NCBI GenBank assembly: GCA_963812525.1
Contig: CAWEVL010000003.1
Coordinates: forward strand, 1 to 64,000
DNA from: Bog-756 sp963812525
Lineage (GTDB): Bacteria; Actinomycetota; Acidimicrobiia; Acidimicrobiales; RAAP-2
Direction: 5' to 3'
Length of the DNA: 64,000 bases
Part shown: positions 52,819-61,907 of the stretch, piece after piece
How the letters are laid out: the number at the start of each line of letters is the position of its first letter
Position numbering within the stretch: position 1 is the stretch's first letter
Notes under the pieces: model-generated
What the model saw: the letters and a program-made list of their open reading frames with translations, nothing else
The model's database searches: none
What the model was told of the DNA's origin: nothing
Translations under genes and position numbers: made by a program

Positions 52819-54015
52819 TCATCCGCTGCGGGGCACCTTGGACCAGGGCAGCTCCTTGTCCACCCGGACGTCACCGGGCAGGCCGAGGATCCGCTCGCCC
52901 AGGATGTTCCGCTGGATCTCCGAGGTGCCCCCCTCGATCGAGTTGGCCCTCGACCGGATGAACAGCTTGCGGGACGTCCCGGGCGGGCCCACCAGGCCCA
53001 GACCCTCGGACCGGCGCATGGTGTAGTCGTAGCCGACGAGTCCGTCGGCCCCCAACAGGTCGATGCACAGCTCGTAGACCCGCTTGTTGACCTCGGCGAA
53101 CATGAGTTTGGCGATGGACCCCTCGGGCCCGGGATTGCCGGCCTTCCGGTTCTGGCTGGCCCGCAGGTTGGTCAGCCGCAGCGCCTCCGACTCGATCCAC
53201 AGGCGAGCCAACCGGTCACGGTCCACCGGGTTCCGCCGATGGCCCTCGCTCTGCCAGATACGCACGGCCTCGGCGATGGAGCCCGACCCCGCCCCGGGCG
53301 CCGTCGAGCTCCCCCCGATCGTGGTCCGCTCGTTGGACAGCGTGGTCATGGCCACCCGCCATCCCTCGCCGACGTCACCCACCCGGTCGATGTCGGGCAC
53401 GCGGACCTCGGTGAGATAGACCTCGTTGAACTCGGCCTCGCCCGTCATCTGGCGGAGCGGCCGTACCTCGACCCCCGGGGCATGCATGTCCAGGGCGAAG
53501 TAGGTCAGGCCCTTGTGCTTGGGCAGGTCCGGGTCGGTCCGGGCCACCAGCATGCCCCGGTCGGCGATGTGGGCCAGCGTGTTCCACACCTTCTGCCCGG
53601 TCACGACCCACTCGTCCCCGTCGCGGACGGCGCGGGTGGACAGGCCGGCCAGGTCGGAGCCGGATCCCGGCTCGCTGAACAGCTGGCACCATGCCTCCTC
53701 GCCGGTGAAGGTGCGGCACAGCAGCCGCTGGCGGAGCTCGTCGGACCCGTGGGTGACGACGGTCGGCCCGGCCATGGTCAACCCGAAGAACTCGCGCCCA
53801 CCGGGGGGCGTGGCCCCGGCCTGGGCCAGGCGCCGGTCCACCTCCCGCTGCAGTCCGGGAGGCAGGTTGAGGCCGCCGAGCCCCTCGGGGAAGGAGACCC
53901 AGGCCAGCCCGAGCTCGAACTGGCGGGCCCGGAACGACTCGACCGGGGTGGTCTTGGGGTCGAGCTCGTCGAGCAGCTGGCCGGTCCGGTCGGTCACCAG
54001 GGTCGCGTCTGCCAT
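52819..54015 (-). CDS. Acyl-CoA dehydrogenase
   Basis: This 398-residue flavoenzyme carries out alpha,beta-dehydrogenation of an acyl-CoA. Typical signatures are CQLFSEPGSGSDLAGLSTRA, GQKVWNTLAHIADRGMLVAR and the C-terminal SIEGGTSEIQRNILGERIL, which contains the Glu expected to act as base. The N-terminal helical domain is slightly shortened. TATGTT (54022-54027) lies 6 nt before ATG 54015, so a leaderless message is predicted. It leads an operon with a TesB-like thioesterase and an F420 oxidoreductase, pointing to fatty-acid or sterol side-chain degradation. Confidence 0.92.
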   Translation of the reverse strand: MADATLVTDRTGQLLDELDPKTTPVESFRARQFELGLAWVSFPEGLGGLNLPPGLQREVDRRLAQAGATPPGGREFFGLTMAGPTVVTHGSDELRQRLLCRTFTGEEAWCQLFSEPGSGSDLAGLSTRAVRDGDEWVVTGQKVWNTLAHIADRGMLVARTDPDLPKHKGLTYFALDMHAPGVEVRPLRQMTGEAEFNEVYLTEVRVPDIDRVGDVGEGWRVAMTTLSNERTTIGGSSTAPGAGSGSIAEAVRIWQSEGHRRNPVDRDRLARLWIESEALRLTNLRASQNRKAGNPGPEGSIAKLMFAEVNKRVYELCIDLLGADGLVGYDYTMRRSEGLGLVGPPGTSRKLFIRSRANSIEGGTSEIQRNILGERILGLPGDVRVDKELPWSKVPRSG

Positions 54016-54114
54016 GCCCAGAACATACAGCGGTGGACGGGAATCCGGTTCGAGACGGAGACGGGGGACCCGTCACCGTGGCCGGGCGGCGACCCCGGAT
54101 CCGGTCCGGTCTCC

Positions 54115-56589
54115 CTACTCGGCGCGCAGGACGAGTGCGGTGGGGGTACGGGCCGCCCGCCAGGCCGGAACCGTCGCCACCACGTTGGCCAGCACGAGCG
54201 CACCCAGCGCCACGCCGACCACCGAGGGCACCGAGACGGTGGGGTGGGGAACGGCGTAGAGCTCATTGGCGAACAGCGTCCACAGATACCGGCCGAGGGC
54301 GATCCCGAGGGGAATGCCGATGACGGTCCCGATCACCACCGAGGTGGACGCCTGCCAGGAGACGGTTTCGGCCAGTTGGCGGCGCGAGAAGCCCAGTGAC
54401 TTGAGCACGGCCAGCTCCCGGCGCCGCCGTCGCACCGACGCCCCGAGGGTCAGACCCAGCGCGGCGAAGGCTCCGAGGGCCAACGCCCCAGCCAGCAGGG
54501 TGGGCGTGGAGCCCATGGTCCTGTAGTTGACGATCTGGGCCGGATGTTGCACCCCGAAGAGCTGGACGCTGGAAGGAGCGCCCGACGCCACCGAGATCCC
54601 ACCGCTCACCTTCTCCAGCGAGCGGGCCGCCACCGCGGCGGTGAGGCCGGGACGGGTTCGGACGAAGTACACGTTGGGACCGATCGAGGCGTACTGCTGG
54701 ATATTCCGCTGGAGGGCCGGGATGAACCGCACGTCCAGCAACGCCCCGGTCCCCATGGAGAGGTGGAGTCCGTGGCCGACACCGACCGTGGGCATCGTCG
54801 CCGTCCCCACGATGGTCAGTGTGGTCCGCTGGGCGCCGGTGCCCGTGGTCACCGTGCCGCCGATGTGCTTGTGCAGATTGCGCAGGGTCTCGCTACCCAG
54901 CACGACCTGATGGGGGCCGTCGAGTGCGTGCCCGTCCAGGGTCGAGGGCTGGACCGCCCCCCGGGGGGATTCGCCCAGGACGGGCACGCTCTGGCCGTCG
55001 ATGGTCAGCAGCGTGTAGAAGCCCCCGGTCCACACGGTGACGTCGTGATCCTCGTCCAGTAGACGGCTGCTGGCCGAGGCCGGCATGTCGCCGTACCCTG
55101 CGTTCGACTCCAGGATGTAGTCCCAGTTCCAGCCGTAGAGCGCGGGATGGGAGATGAAGGTGTCGAGGCTGCTGCCAAAGGTGAGCGAGGCCACCACCAC
55201 GACCACGGCCAGCACGGTTCCGATGATCGCCGACCGTACCGGCACGGCGGCCCGGTCCCGACCGGAGTCGAGGGCGAAGCGGACGCCCGTCGTGGCGGGA
55301 AGGGAGAGCCCCGACGATGCCAGGGCGGCGACGGTGGCCGAGTCCCGCCTCGGAGCCCGTCGCATCCGGAGGGCGATGCGGTGGGGAGTATCCCGGTACG
55401 AGAAGAGCAAGGCCAGTCCGAGGAGGGCGGCCACGAGCGTGAGCGTCCCGAATCCGATCACGGTCCAGTCCCAGGAGATCCGATGGACGGATACGACCTG
55501 ACGCACCGGGCCGAAGGGCGCCAACGGGGACAGGAGGGCCGAGACTCCGATGGCCAGCAGTGCACCGAGCACGATGGACCCGACGATTCCCGGAAGCCCC
55601 TCGAACGTCGTCTCCAACGGGTCGGCCCCGAGCGAACGCATGACCTGCCGATCGACGGTCGACAGTCGGACCTGGCGGCCGATGGCCTGGGCGGCGATGA
55701 TCAGCGTCGCCAGGCCGGCGATGAGGCCGAAGGCACCCAGGGCCAGTGACTCCGGCTTGACGGACTGCTCGGCCTGCTCTTCGATGACCGACGTGACGTG
55801 GATGTAGGGCAAGGACGAGGCGGGAAGGTCTTCGAAGTACCGGTGCAGGAACGGTTGGACCCCGGCGGCCCCGTCCTTCAGCTGCACCCCGCTCCAGGCG
55901 TAGCTTCCGCAACAGCCGGCCACCTTGTCGGCGAGGGCCGGGCTGACCAGCATCCGGGTGATCCGATCCACATCGTCTTGGACCACCTCGTCGTTGAAGA
56001 CGCCGATCCCCACGACGGTCAGGGTCAACCGCTGGTGGGCGGGCGACCTCGGCTGTCCGTCCTCGTTCAGCTGCTGGTTGGTGAACACCCCCTCATCGAC
56101 CTTCTGGCCGACGTGAAACCCCAACAGGTCGGCGGAGAAGCGACTGACCACCACCTCGTCGGGCCGGTCGGGATCGAGCATTCGGCCCGCCACGATGGTG
56201 ATCTTGTCCTGGTCGATGAACAGCTTGTGGAGCGTGCCCGTCTCCTCGAGATCGCCGAACGGATTGGAGAAGTCGGGGAACCCGTCGGGGTGGATGGGCA
56301 CCATGTTGAGGGCCACGTAGGTCTGGAGCGTCTTGACCTCTGGAAAGGCCTCGACCCGCTTGAGGATCCCCGGGTTCCACGTCCCGTTGTCGATGTCGAG
56401 GGTCGAGGGGTTGGTCGACGCCAGGAAGGCCGGAAATGAGGACTGGGTGGTCCGGGCGGCTGCCACCCCCGCCAACGACAGTCCCCCGACGAGCCCGATC
56501 AGGAGGATGAGACCCAGGTAGCCGGTCCAGCGGCCCCTGAACTGGGAGCGCCACCGGTACGCAGCAACTTGGGTGTCGTAACGCCTCAC
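54115..56589 (-). CDS. FtsX-like ABC transporter permease (second copy)
   Basis: This 824-residue membrane protein has the same design as the permease at 5678-8095: YRWRSQFRGRW then the helix LGLILLIGLVGGLSLAGVAAA, an extracytoplasmic domain (about 55-285), an FtsX bundle (about 290-405), a second extracytoplasmic domain and a final FtsX bundle with RRRRELAVLKSLGFSRRQLAETVSWQ, here trimmed. The two are paralogues. No ATPase is adjacent. The GTG at 56589 matches the N-terminus of the paralogue, but no clear ribosome site or -10 box supports it. Starts up to 56655 are possible. Substrate unknown. Confidence 0.82.
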   Translation of the reverse strand: MRRYDTQVAAYRWRSQFRGRWTGYLGLILLIGLVGGLSLAGVAAARTTQSSFPAFLASTNPSTLDIDNGTWNPGILKRVEAFPEVKTLQTYVALNMVPIHPDGFPDFSNPFGDLEETGTLHKLFIDQDKITIVAGRMLDPDRPDEVVVSRFSADLLGFHVGQKVDEGVFTNQQLNEDGQPRSPAHQRLTLTVVGIGVFNDEVVQDDVDRITRMLVSPALADKVAGCCGSYAWSGVQLKDGAAGVQPFLHRYFEDLPASSLPYIHVTSVIEEQAEQSVKPESLALGAFGLIAGLATLIIAAQAIGRQVRLSTVDRQVMRSLGADPLETTFEGLPGIVGSIVLGALLAIGVSALLSPLAPFGPVRQVVSVHRISWDWTVIGFGTLTLVAALLGLALLFSYRDTPHRIALRMRRAPRRDSATVAALASSGLSLPATTGVRFALDSGRDRAAVPVRSAIIGTVLAVVVVVASLTFGSSLDTFISHPALYGWNWDYILESNAGYGDMPASASSRLLDEDHDVTVWTGGFYTLLTIDGQSVPVLGESPRGAVQPSTLDGHALDGPHQVVLGSETLRNLHKHIGGTVTTGTGAQRTTLTIVGTATMPTVGVGHGLHLSMGTGALLDVRFIPALQRNIQQYASIGPNVYFVRTRPGLTAAVAARSLEKVSGGISVASGAPSSVQLFGVQHPAQIVNYRTMGSTPTLLAGALALGAFAALGLTLGASVRRRRRELAVLKSLGFSRRQLAETVSWQASTSVVIGTVIGIPLGIALGRYLWTLFANELYAVPHPTVSVPSVVGVALGALVLANVVATVPAWRAARTPTALVLRAE

Positions 56590-56721
56590 GGTGGGGAGGT
56601 CCGCTCGGTCGGGAGGGCAGCCACCATCTCTCTGTTGTCTCACGATCGGGTCCACCGGTCCAGGTGGCGAACACGTCGACCGGGGTGGTGCCAGCCCCCG
56701 CCGCGCTGGAGGCGGCCTCGG

Positions 56722-57333
56722 TCAGGGCTGCAGGCGCTCGATCGTCCAGCCCGAGTCCCCCGGCGTGTAGCGGAGGCGGTCGTGGAGCCGGTCGCGGCGG
56801 TTCTGCCAGAACTCGTAGGTCCGCGGACGGACCCGCAGCCCGCCCCACCCGGTCGGTCGGGGCACCGGGCGGTCGGCGTACTCGCCCTCGAGGGCACGGA
56901 CCCGTGCGTCCAGCTCGTCCCGACCGGCCACGACGGCACTCTGCAGCGAGGCGTGGGCCCCGATCTGGGCACCCCGGGGGCGGGTGGCGAAGTAGGCGTC
57001 CGACTCCGCGGCGCTGGTCCGCTCGACCGGACCTTCGATGCGGACCTGGCGGCCCCGGGGCTCCCAGTAGAAGAGCAGGGCGGCCAGCGGCTGCACGGTG
57101 AGCTCCCGTCCCTTGCGGCTGTCGTAGTTGGAGTGGAACACGAACCCGTCCTCCCCCCACTCCTTCAGCAGCACCATCCGCACCGACGGCTGGCCGTCGT
57201 CGCCCACCGAGGCCACGGCCATGGCCTCCGGGGCATCCATCGAGCGGGCGGCGTCGTCGAACCATCGGCCGAACTGGGCCAACGGGTCTGGATCCACGTC
57301 CCGCTCCGACAGCGGTTCGGCGTGCAGGTCCAT
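56722..57333 (-). CDS. pdxH: Pyridoxamine 5'-phosphate oxidase
   Basis: This 203-residue FMN enzyme oxidises pyridoxamine or pyridoxine 5'-phosphate to PLP. Family motifs are nearly complete: RMVLLKEW, FHSNYDSRKGREL, ATRPRGAQIGAHASLQS and WGGLRVRPRTYEFWQNRRDRLHDR at the C-terminus. TAGGGT (57340-57345) lies 6 nt before ATG 57333, predicting a leaderless mRNA. It is divergent from a PLP-dependent class V aminotransferase-fold gene with a 76-bp shared control region, so cofactor supply and a cofactor user may be co-regulated. Confidence 0.94.
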   Translation of the reverse strand: MDLHAEPLSERDVDPDPLAQFGRWFDDAARSMDAPEAMAVASVGDDGQPSVRMVLLKEWGEDGFVFHSNYDSRKGRELTVQPLAALLFYWEPRGRQVRIEGPVERTSAAESDAYFATRPRGAQIGAHASLQSAVVAGRDELDARVRALEGEYADRPVPRPTGWGGLRVRPRTYEFWQNRRDRLHDRLRYTPGDSGWTIERLQP

Positions 57334-57409
57334 GGCCCGACCCTATCGGTGGGGAGAGGTCCCGGCCGGCCGAGGCCCCGCCACCGGGAGCCCGGTAGAT
57401 TCGCCCACT

Positions 57410-58634
57410 GTGACCGGCACCATCGACGTCGAGGCCGAGCGCGCCGGCACTCCGGGCTGCGCCACCGTCAACCACCTCAACAACGCCGGCGCCGCCCTAC
57501 CCGCCGAAGCCACCCTCGAGGCCCAGATCGAGTACCTACGGTTCGAGGCGGCGCGGGGCGGGTACGAAGCCGCAGCAGCCGTCGCCGACCGGCTGGCCGC
57601 CGTCCGGGCCTCGGCCGCCCGGCTCCTCCACTGCGGGACCGACGAGGTGGTGGTGGCCGGCTCGGACACCCAGGCCTGGACCAAGGCGGTGTGGGGCTAC
57701 TTCATCGGCGGGGGCATCGGTCCGGGCCACCGCCTCCTGGTCGACCGGCTGGCCTATGACAGCCACTTCCTGGGGCTGCTCCAGGTAAGCGAGCTGGCCG
57801 GTGCCACCATCGAGGTGGTGCCGAGCCTCGGGGACGGCACCGTCGACCTCGAGGTCCTGGACGCACTCCTGGACCCGGGCGGGCGGGACCCCGGCGGCGC
57901 CGGCCCGGTGGCCCTGGTGGCCCTCACCCACGTGGGGACGCACCGGGGGCTGGTCAATCCGGTCGAAGAGGCCGGGGCGCTGTGCCGCCGGGCCGGGGTT
58001 CCCTACTTCCTCGACGCCTGCCAGAGCGTGGGCCAGCGTCTGGTCGACGTCGGCGTCATCGGCTGTGACGTGGCCACGGTGACGGGCCGCAAGTGGCTGC
58101 GCGGACCCCGCGGCACCGGCCTGCTGTTCGTGCGCTCGGACTTCGTCGAGCCGGCTTCGTCCCCCGGGACTCGGCTGGAGCGCCGCGCCCTGGGAGGAGG
58201 ACGGCCGCTACGCGTTCCGACCCGGTGCCGAGCGCTTCGTCGAGTTCGAGGTCCCGGTGGCCGCGCACCTGGCCCTGGGGGTGGCGATCGAGCACGCCCT
58301 CGACCTGGGCCTCGAAGCCATCGCCTCCCGGGTGGGCTTCCTGGCCGAGCTGCTGCGCCATGACCTGGCCGCCCTGCCCGGGGTGGCGGTCCACGACGGC
58401 GGCACCCGTCGCGCCGGCATCGTGACGTTCACGGTGGCGGGGCAGGCCCCGACGGCGGTGGCCGCCCGGGCCTCGGCGGCCGGCATCAATCTCTCGGTCA
58501 GCGACGCCCCCTGGGCCCGCCTGGACATGGTCGCCCCCCACCCCACCTCCAAGGTCCGGGCATCGCCGCACTACTACAACAGCGAGGACGAACTGGCCCG
58601 ACTGGTCGAGGTGGTCGACGGCCTGGTCCGGTGA
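57410..58634 (+). CDS. Class V aminotransferase-fold PLP enzyme, cysteine desulfurase-like (one apparent frameshift)
   Basis: The PLP lysine is in TVTGRKWLRGPRGTG, and the N-terminal HLNNAGAALPA and FLDACQSVGQR motifs fit the SufS/NifS and isopenicillin-epimerase-like branch. An extra C in the CCC at 58188-58190 shifts the frame. Removal joins ...RLERRA to WEEDGRYAFRPGAERFVEFE and restores 407 residues. No catalytic Cys loop typical of NifS was clearly identified, so desulfurase activity is uncertain; an EgtE-like C-S lyase or racemase is possible. GTG 57410 has TAGATT (57396-57401) 8 nt upstream. Confidence 0.82.
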
Positions 58635-58655
58635 GTGCCGGCCGGGGCGGAACGG

Positions 58656-60017
58656 TCAGCCCGGCGCAGCCAGTATGTCGTCGGCGGTCTGCTCCCCCGA
58701 CCGGACGGCGCCCTCCATGTAGCCGTTCCATACCGCGCTGCATTCGGCCCCGGCCCAGTGCAGGCGGCCCACCGGCTCGGTGAGGGCGGTGCCGAAATCG
58801 CTCCATACCCCCGGTGTGAAGTGGGCGCCGTAGCAGCCCCGGCTGAACTCCTCGGCCGTCCAGTCCCGCTCGAGGTACTCGAGCGGATGGGCGGCCCGGG
58901 CCCCGAAGTACCGCACGAAACACTCGATGGCGGTGGCCTTGCGCTCCTCGAGGGTCAGCCGTGACGCCCGCCGGCCGTCGTTGGCCTCCATGAACCCCAG
59001 GAGCACCCCGGGAGTGCCACCGGGCGGCGAGTTGTCGAAGGTCACCTTGATCGGTCCCTGGTCCGAGGCGGCCTGCCCGGTGAGTCCGTCGTTCCGCCAG
59101 AACGGCTCGTCGTACACGGCGCAGAGCTTGATCACCGACCCGGCCGGGAGGCGCTGGGTCAGCTGGTCGCGCCAGGGGGGGAGGATGGGCTCGTACTCCA
59201 GCCGTCCGGCCAGGGTGGGCGGGAGGGTCACGATGACCCGGTCGCCGTCCAACACCTCCCCGGCCCGCGTGGTGACCGACACCCCCCCGGCGTCCTGCTC
59301 GATACGACGCACCGGATCGCCGAGCCGGATCCGGTCGCCGAAGCCCTCGGCCATCCGCTCGGAGATCCGGATGGAACCGCCCACGATCCGGTCCTGCTGG
59401 GCGCCCCGGTCGGTGCTGAGCAGCCCTTCGAAGTCGGTGCCGGAGTGGGCGTAGAACAGGGCGTGGAGCGCCGAGAGATTGCCGCTCTCCGCCGAGAAGA
59501 CGGCTTCGGTGGCCACCCGGAAGTACGCCCGGCCGGTCTCGGTGCGCAGATGGCGGCGGATCCATGTCTCGAAGGTCTGGTTGTCCAGGACCTGGGCTCC
59601 GGGAGCGGTCCAGGGCCGGTCCAGCGGCACCGTGCCGGCCAATCGCTGGAATCGGGTCAGGCCCTGGAGCAGGTCGGCCAGTACGAACGGGTTCAGCTTG
59701 GGCACGGCGCCGCGCTTGGAGGCCATACGGCTCCGCTTGCCTCCCAGTTGGATCACGTGCTTGCCGGTGTTGAAGGTGGGGAAGGTCTCGAGTCCCAGTT
59801 CCTCCACCAGCGCGTACATTCGGGTCTGGGTGGGGCCGAGCCACTGGCCCCCCAGCTCCACCGGGGTGCCGTCCCCGGTGTGTCCTCCCTCGGTACGCCC
59901 TCCCACCCGCGGCCGGGCTTCGAGGACCGTCACGTCGACCCCGGCGTCCCTCAGCCGGCGGGCGGCGGCCAGCCCGGACAGTCCGGCTCCGACGACCAGT
60001 ACCTGCGGTGTGCTCAC
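58656..60017 (-). CDS. Flavin monoamine oxidase family protein
   Basis: The 453-residue enzyme begins VLVVGAGLSGLAAARRLRDAG then LEARPRVGGRTEG, the FAD-binding start of amine oxidases. It ends RLHWAGAECSAVWNGYMEGA, the second FAD contact. It should oxidise an amine to the imine with hydrogen peroxide release. GTG 60017 overlaps the stop of the upstream secernin-like gene (GTGA), so the frame that remains open beyond is not used. Co-translation with an N-terminal-nucleophile peptidase suggests that a peptide or amide is cleaved and the released amine oxidised (inference). Confidence 0.9.
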   Translation of the reverse strand: MSTPQVLVVGAGLSGLAAARRLRDAGVDVTVLEARPRVGGRTEGGHTGDGTPVELGGQWLGPTQTRMYALVEELGLETFPTFNTGKHVIQLGGKRSRMASKRGAVPKLNPFVLADLLQGLTRFQRLAGTVPLDRPWTAPGAQVLDNQTFETWIRRHLRTETGRAYFRVATEAVFSAESGNLSALHALFYAHSGTDFEGLLSTDRGAQQDRIVGGSIRISERMAEGFGDRIRLGDPVRRIEQDAGGVSVTTRAGEVLDGDRVIVTLPPTLAGRLEYEPILPPWRDQLTQRLPAGSVIKLCAVYDEPFWRNDGLTGQAASDQGPIKVTFDNSPPGGTPGVLLGFMEANDGRRASRLTLEERKATAIECFVRYFGARAAHPLEYLERDWTAEEFSRGCYGAHFTPGVWSDFGTALTEPVGRLHWAGAECSAVWNGYMEGAVRSGEQTADDILAAPG

Positions 60018-61231
60018 TGGTGCAGCTCCTTGTCGATGTCGGCGGCCAGGTCGATGTCGGCAGCCCGGTCGATCGACTTCCAGGTCCTCCGGACCCACGC
60101 CGGCCGACTGTCGGGAAGGTGGGCCGCGGCCACGTCGCCGAGCCATCGCCGCTCGAGCCGATCGGCCTCCCCGAAGGCCGACACGGAGGACGGCAGGTCG
60201 GCGATCCACCGCGCCTCGGTGCGATCTCGAGCGTACCGGTAGCGGGGCATCAGGGTCGGCTGGGCCGACAGGGTGGTGCGGTGCAGCAGCTCGTGCCGCC
60301 ACCACAGGCTGTCCGGGTCGAAGACGTTGGTGGGCGTCGGGCCGAGGTCCAGCGGCGCGTCCACCGCCACCGGCTTGAACAGCGAGGTGCACGGGGCCGA
60401 GGTGGCGGTGGCCCAGTGCCGGATCCCGTGACGCAGGTCGGACACCCACGAGGCGGTGGTCTGGCTCGAGGCGACCAGCCCTCCGGCGTGGACGCAGGGG
60501 GCCCCCAGTCCGCCGTGGATGGGTGACCAGCGGGGTGCAGTGGTGGACCCGTGGCTGCGCAACGCGTCCATCAGGTCCCCGGGACCGGTGGCCGCACCGG
60601 CCAGGCGCTCGGTCGTCGCCCGCCGCGTCGAAGCCGAGGACACCCAGGTCCGAAGGGCGCGGCGGTGCGCCTCGGCGAACGCCGGGATCGTCAGCCCGTT
60701 GGAGATGCTCCGCCCCGGGCCCGTCACCACCTCGGTGGCCCACTGCGGGCCCGAGGTCTCCAGTACGAAGGCCCCGCCGGAGTCCACCACCAGGAAGCTG
60801 TTGTCGTAGGTGAACCCGTTCCGCTCGTAGCTGCACGGACCTCCTTGCCCGTGCCGCTCGAGCAGCCCGACCATGACCGAGACGGCGTCCTCGGCCGTGG
60901 TGGCCCGCTCCAGGGCCAGCCGCAGGAGGTCCATGCCCAACAGGGCCTTCTCGCCGACAGGGGCCGTCGTGAAGACGGCCTCGTTACCGATGACGACGCC
61001 GTGCTCGTTGGTCCCCATCTCGGCGCCCCACATCCACCAGGGGCGGGACAGGAGCACCGCATGGGTGTGGGCCACCTGGGGCACCTCGATCCAGGTGCAC
61101 GTGGCGCGGTCGTCGGCGTGGTGGTCGGCCGACGGGACCCACTCCAGGAGCTGGGCCTCGTTGGGGTCCCGGTCGCTGTTCTTGGCGAAGAGCAAACCGT
61201 CGTCGGTCACCGTCACCATCGAGTCACACAT
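60014..61231 (-). CDS. Secernin-like C69 family N-terminal-nucleophile peptidase
   Basis: The 405-residue protein starts MCDSMVTVTDDGLLFAKNSDR, the hallmark of secernins and C69 dipeptidases. Cys2 becomes the N-terminal nucleophile after Met removal. ERNGFTYDNSFLVVDSGGAF and ISNGLTI, in the following region, are consistent with the Ntn fold. It should hydrolyse peptide or amide bonds. The C-terminus carries a short internal duplication (ADIDLAADID). ATG 61231 has an AGGAGGGG ribosome site. It overlaps the amine oxidase gene. Confidence 0.87.
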   Translation of the reverse strand: MCDSMVTVTDDGLLFAKNSDRDPNEAQLLEWVPSADHHADDRATCTWIEVPQVAHTHAVLLSRPWWMWGAEMGTNEHGVVIGNEAVFTTAPVGEKALLGMDLLRLALERATTAEDAVSVMVGLLERHGQGGPCSYERNGFTYDNSFLVVDSGGAFVLETSGPQWATEVVTGPGRSISNGLTIPAFAEAHRRALRTWVSSASTRRATTERLAGAATGPGDLMDALRSHGSTTAPRWSPIHGGLGAPCVHAGGLVASSQTTASWVSDLRHGIRHWATATSAPCTSLFKPVAVDAPLDLGPTPTNVFDPDSLWWRHELLHRTTLSAQPTLMPRYRYARDRTEARWIADLPSSVSAFGEADRLERRWLGDVAAAHLPDSRPAWVRRTWKSIDRAADIDLAADIDKELHQ

Positions 61232-61354
61232 GGGGTCCCCTCCTGCCGCGCCGTACTCGAACAGTGCTCGGCACTCGAACGGTGCTCGGCCCGACGGGCA
61301 TGACCCAGGGTGCCGGACGGATGGTGCCGTTCGGTGACCGTCGGGCGTGAAGTC

Positions 61355-61843
61355 TCATTCCGAGCAGCCGGGTCGAGGCGGTCCGCGGTCCGGTGCGCGG
61401 TCCGGTCCCCGATCCGTTTCCAGCACCACCTCGCCCGACCAGCCCTCGAGGCCGACGATCCGGAACGTGATCAGGTCGGCGAAGGGTCGGTCCCGATATT
61501 GGGGGTACCGGTCGCCCAACAGGCGCTCGAGGCCCTGGCGCGCGGCCGCTCCCACGGCCACCTGCTCCATGGCCGCCCGGATCCACCACAGATTGGCCCA
61601 GTCCCGGGGATCCCAGTGCTCACAGAGGAGCACGGCCCGGGGGTCGGCCTCCAGATTCCGCGACCGCTGCAGCTCCAGGGAGGCCTTGGGCTTGACCGTG
61701 TCCACCGGCACGGCCACCACCGCGCCCGCCACGGCGAAGCACACCGGTACGGCGTCCACGCCGCGGTCGGCGTGGACGGTTCCGAGGATGCCGTGGTCGG
61801 CTCGGTGGAGCAACTCCTCACAGCGCCGGCGGTCGAGCCTCAT
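61355..61843 (-). CDS. PPOX-class F420-type flavoprotein (Rv0121-like)
   Basis: This 162-residue split-barrel protein has the pattern of the pyridoxamine-oxidase-like F420 enzymes: HGILGTVHADRGVDAVPVCF, VDTVKPKASLELQRSRNLEA and WDPRDWANLWWIRA. These fit the TIGR03668/Rv0121-type group. Such proteins bind F420 or FMN and reduce unknown substrates. The C-terminal tail (RGPDRAPDRGPPRPG) looks unstructured. A weak TAGACC box lies 6 nt before ATG 61843. It is probably transcribed alone. Confidence 0.82.
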   Translation of the reverse strand: MRLDRRRCEELLHRADHGILGTVHADRGVDAVPVCFAVAGAVVAVPVDTVKPKASLELQRSRNLEADPRAVLLCEHWDPRDWANLWWIRAAMEQVAVGAAARQGLERLLGDRYPQYRDRPFADLITFRIVGLEGWSGEVVLETDRGPDRAPDRGPPRPGCSE

Positions 61844-61907
61844 CCCACCGGTCTACTCCCGACCTCGGCCCGTTCGCCCCGCTGGCCGCGCTCGGCCGCT
61901 CGGGCCG

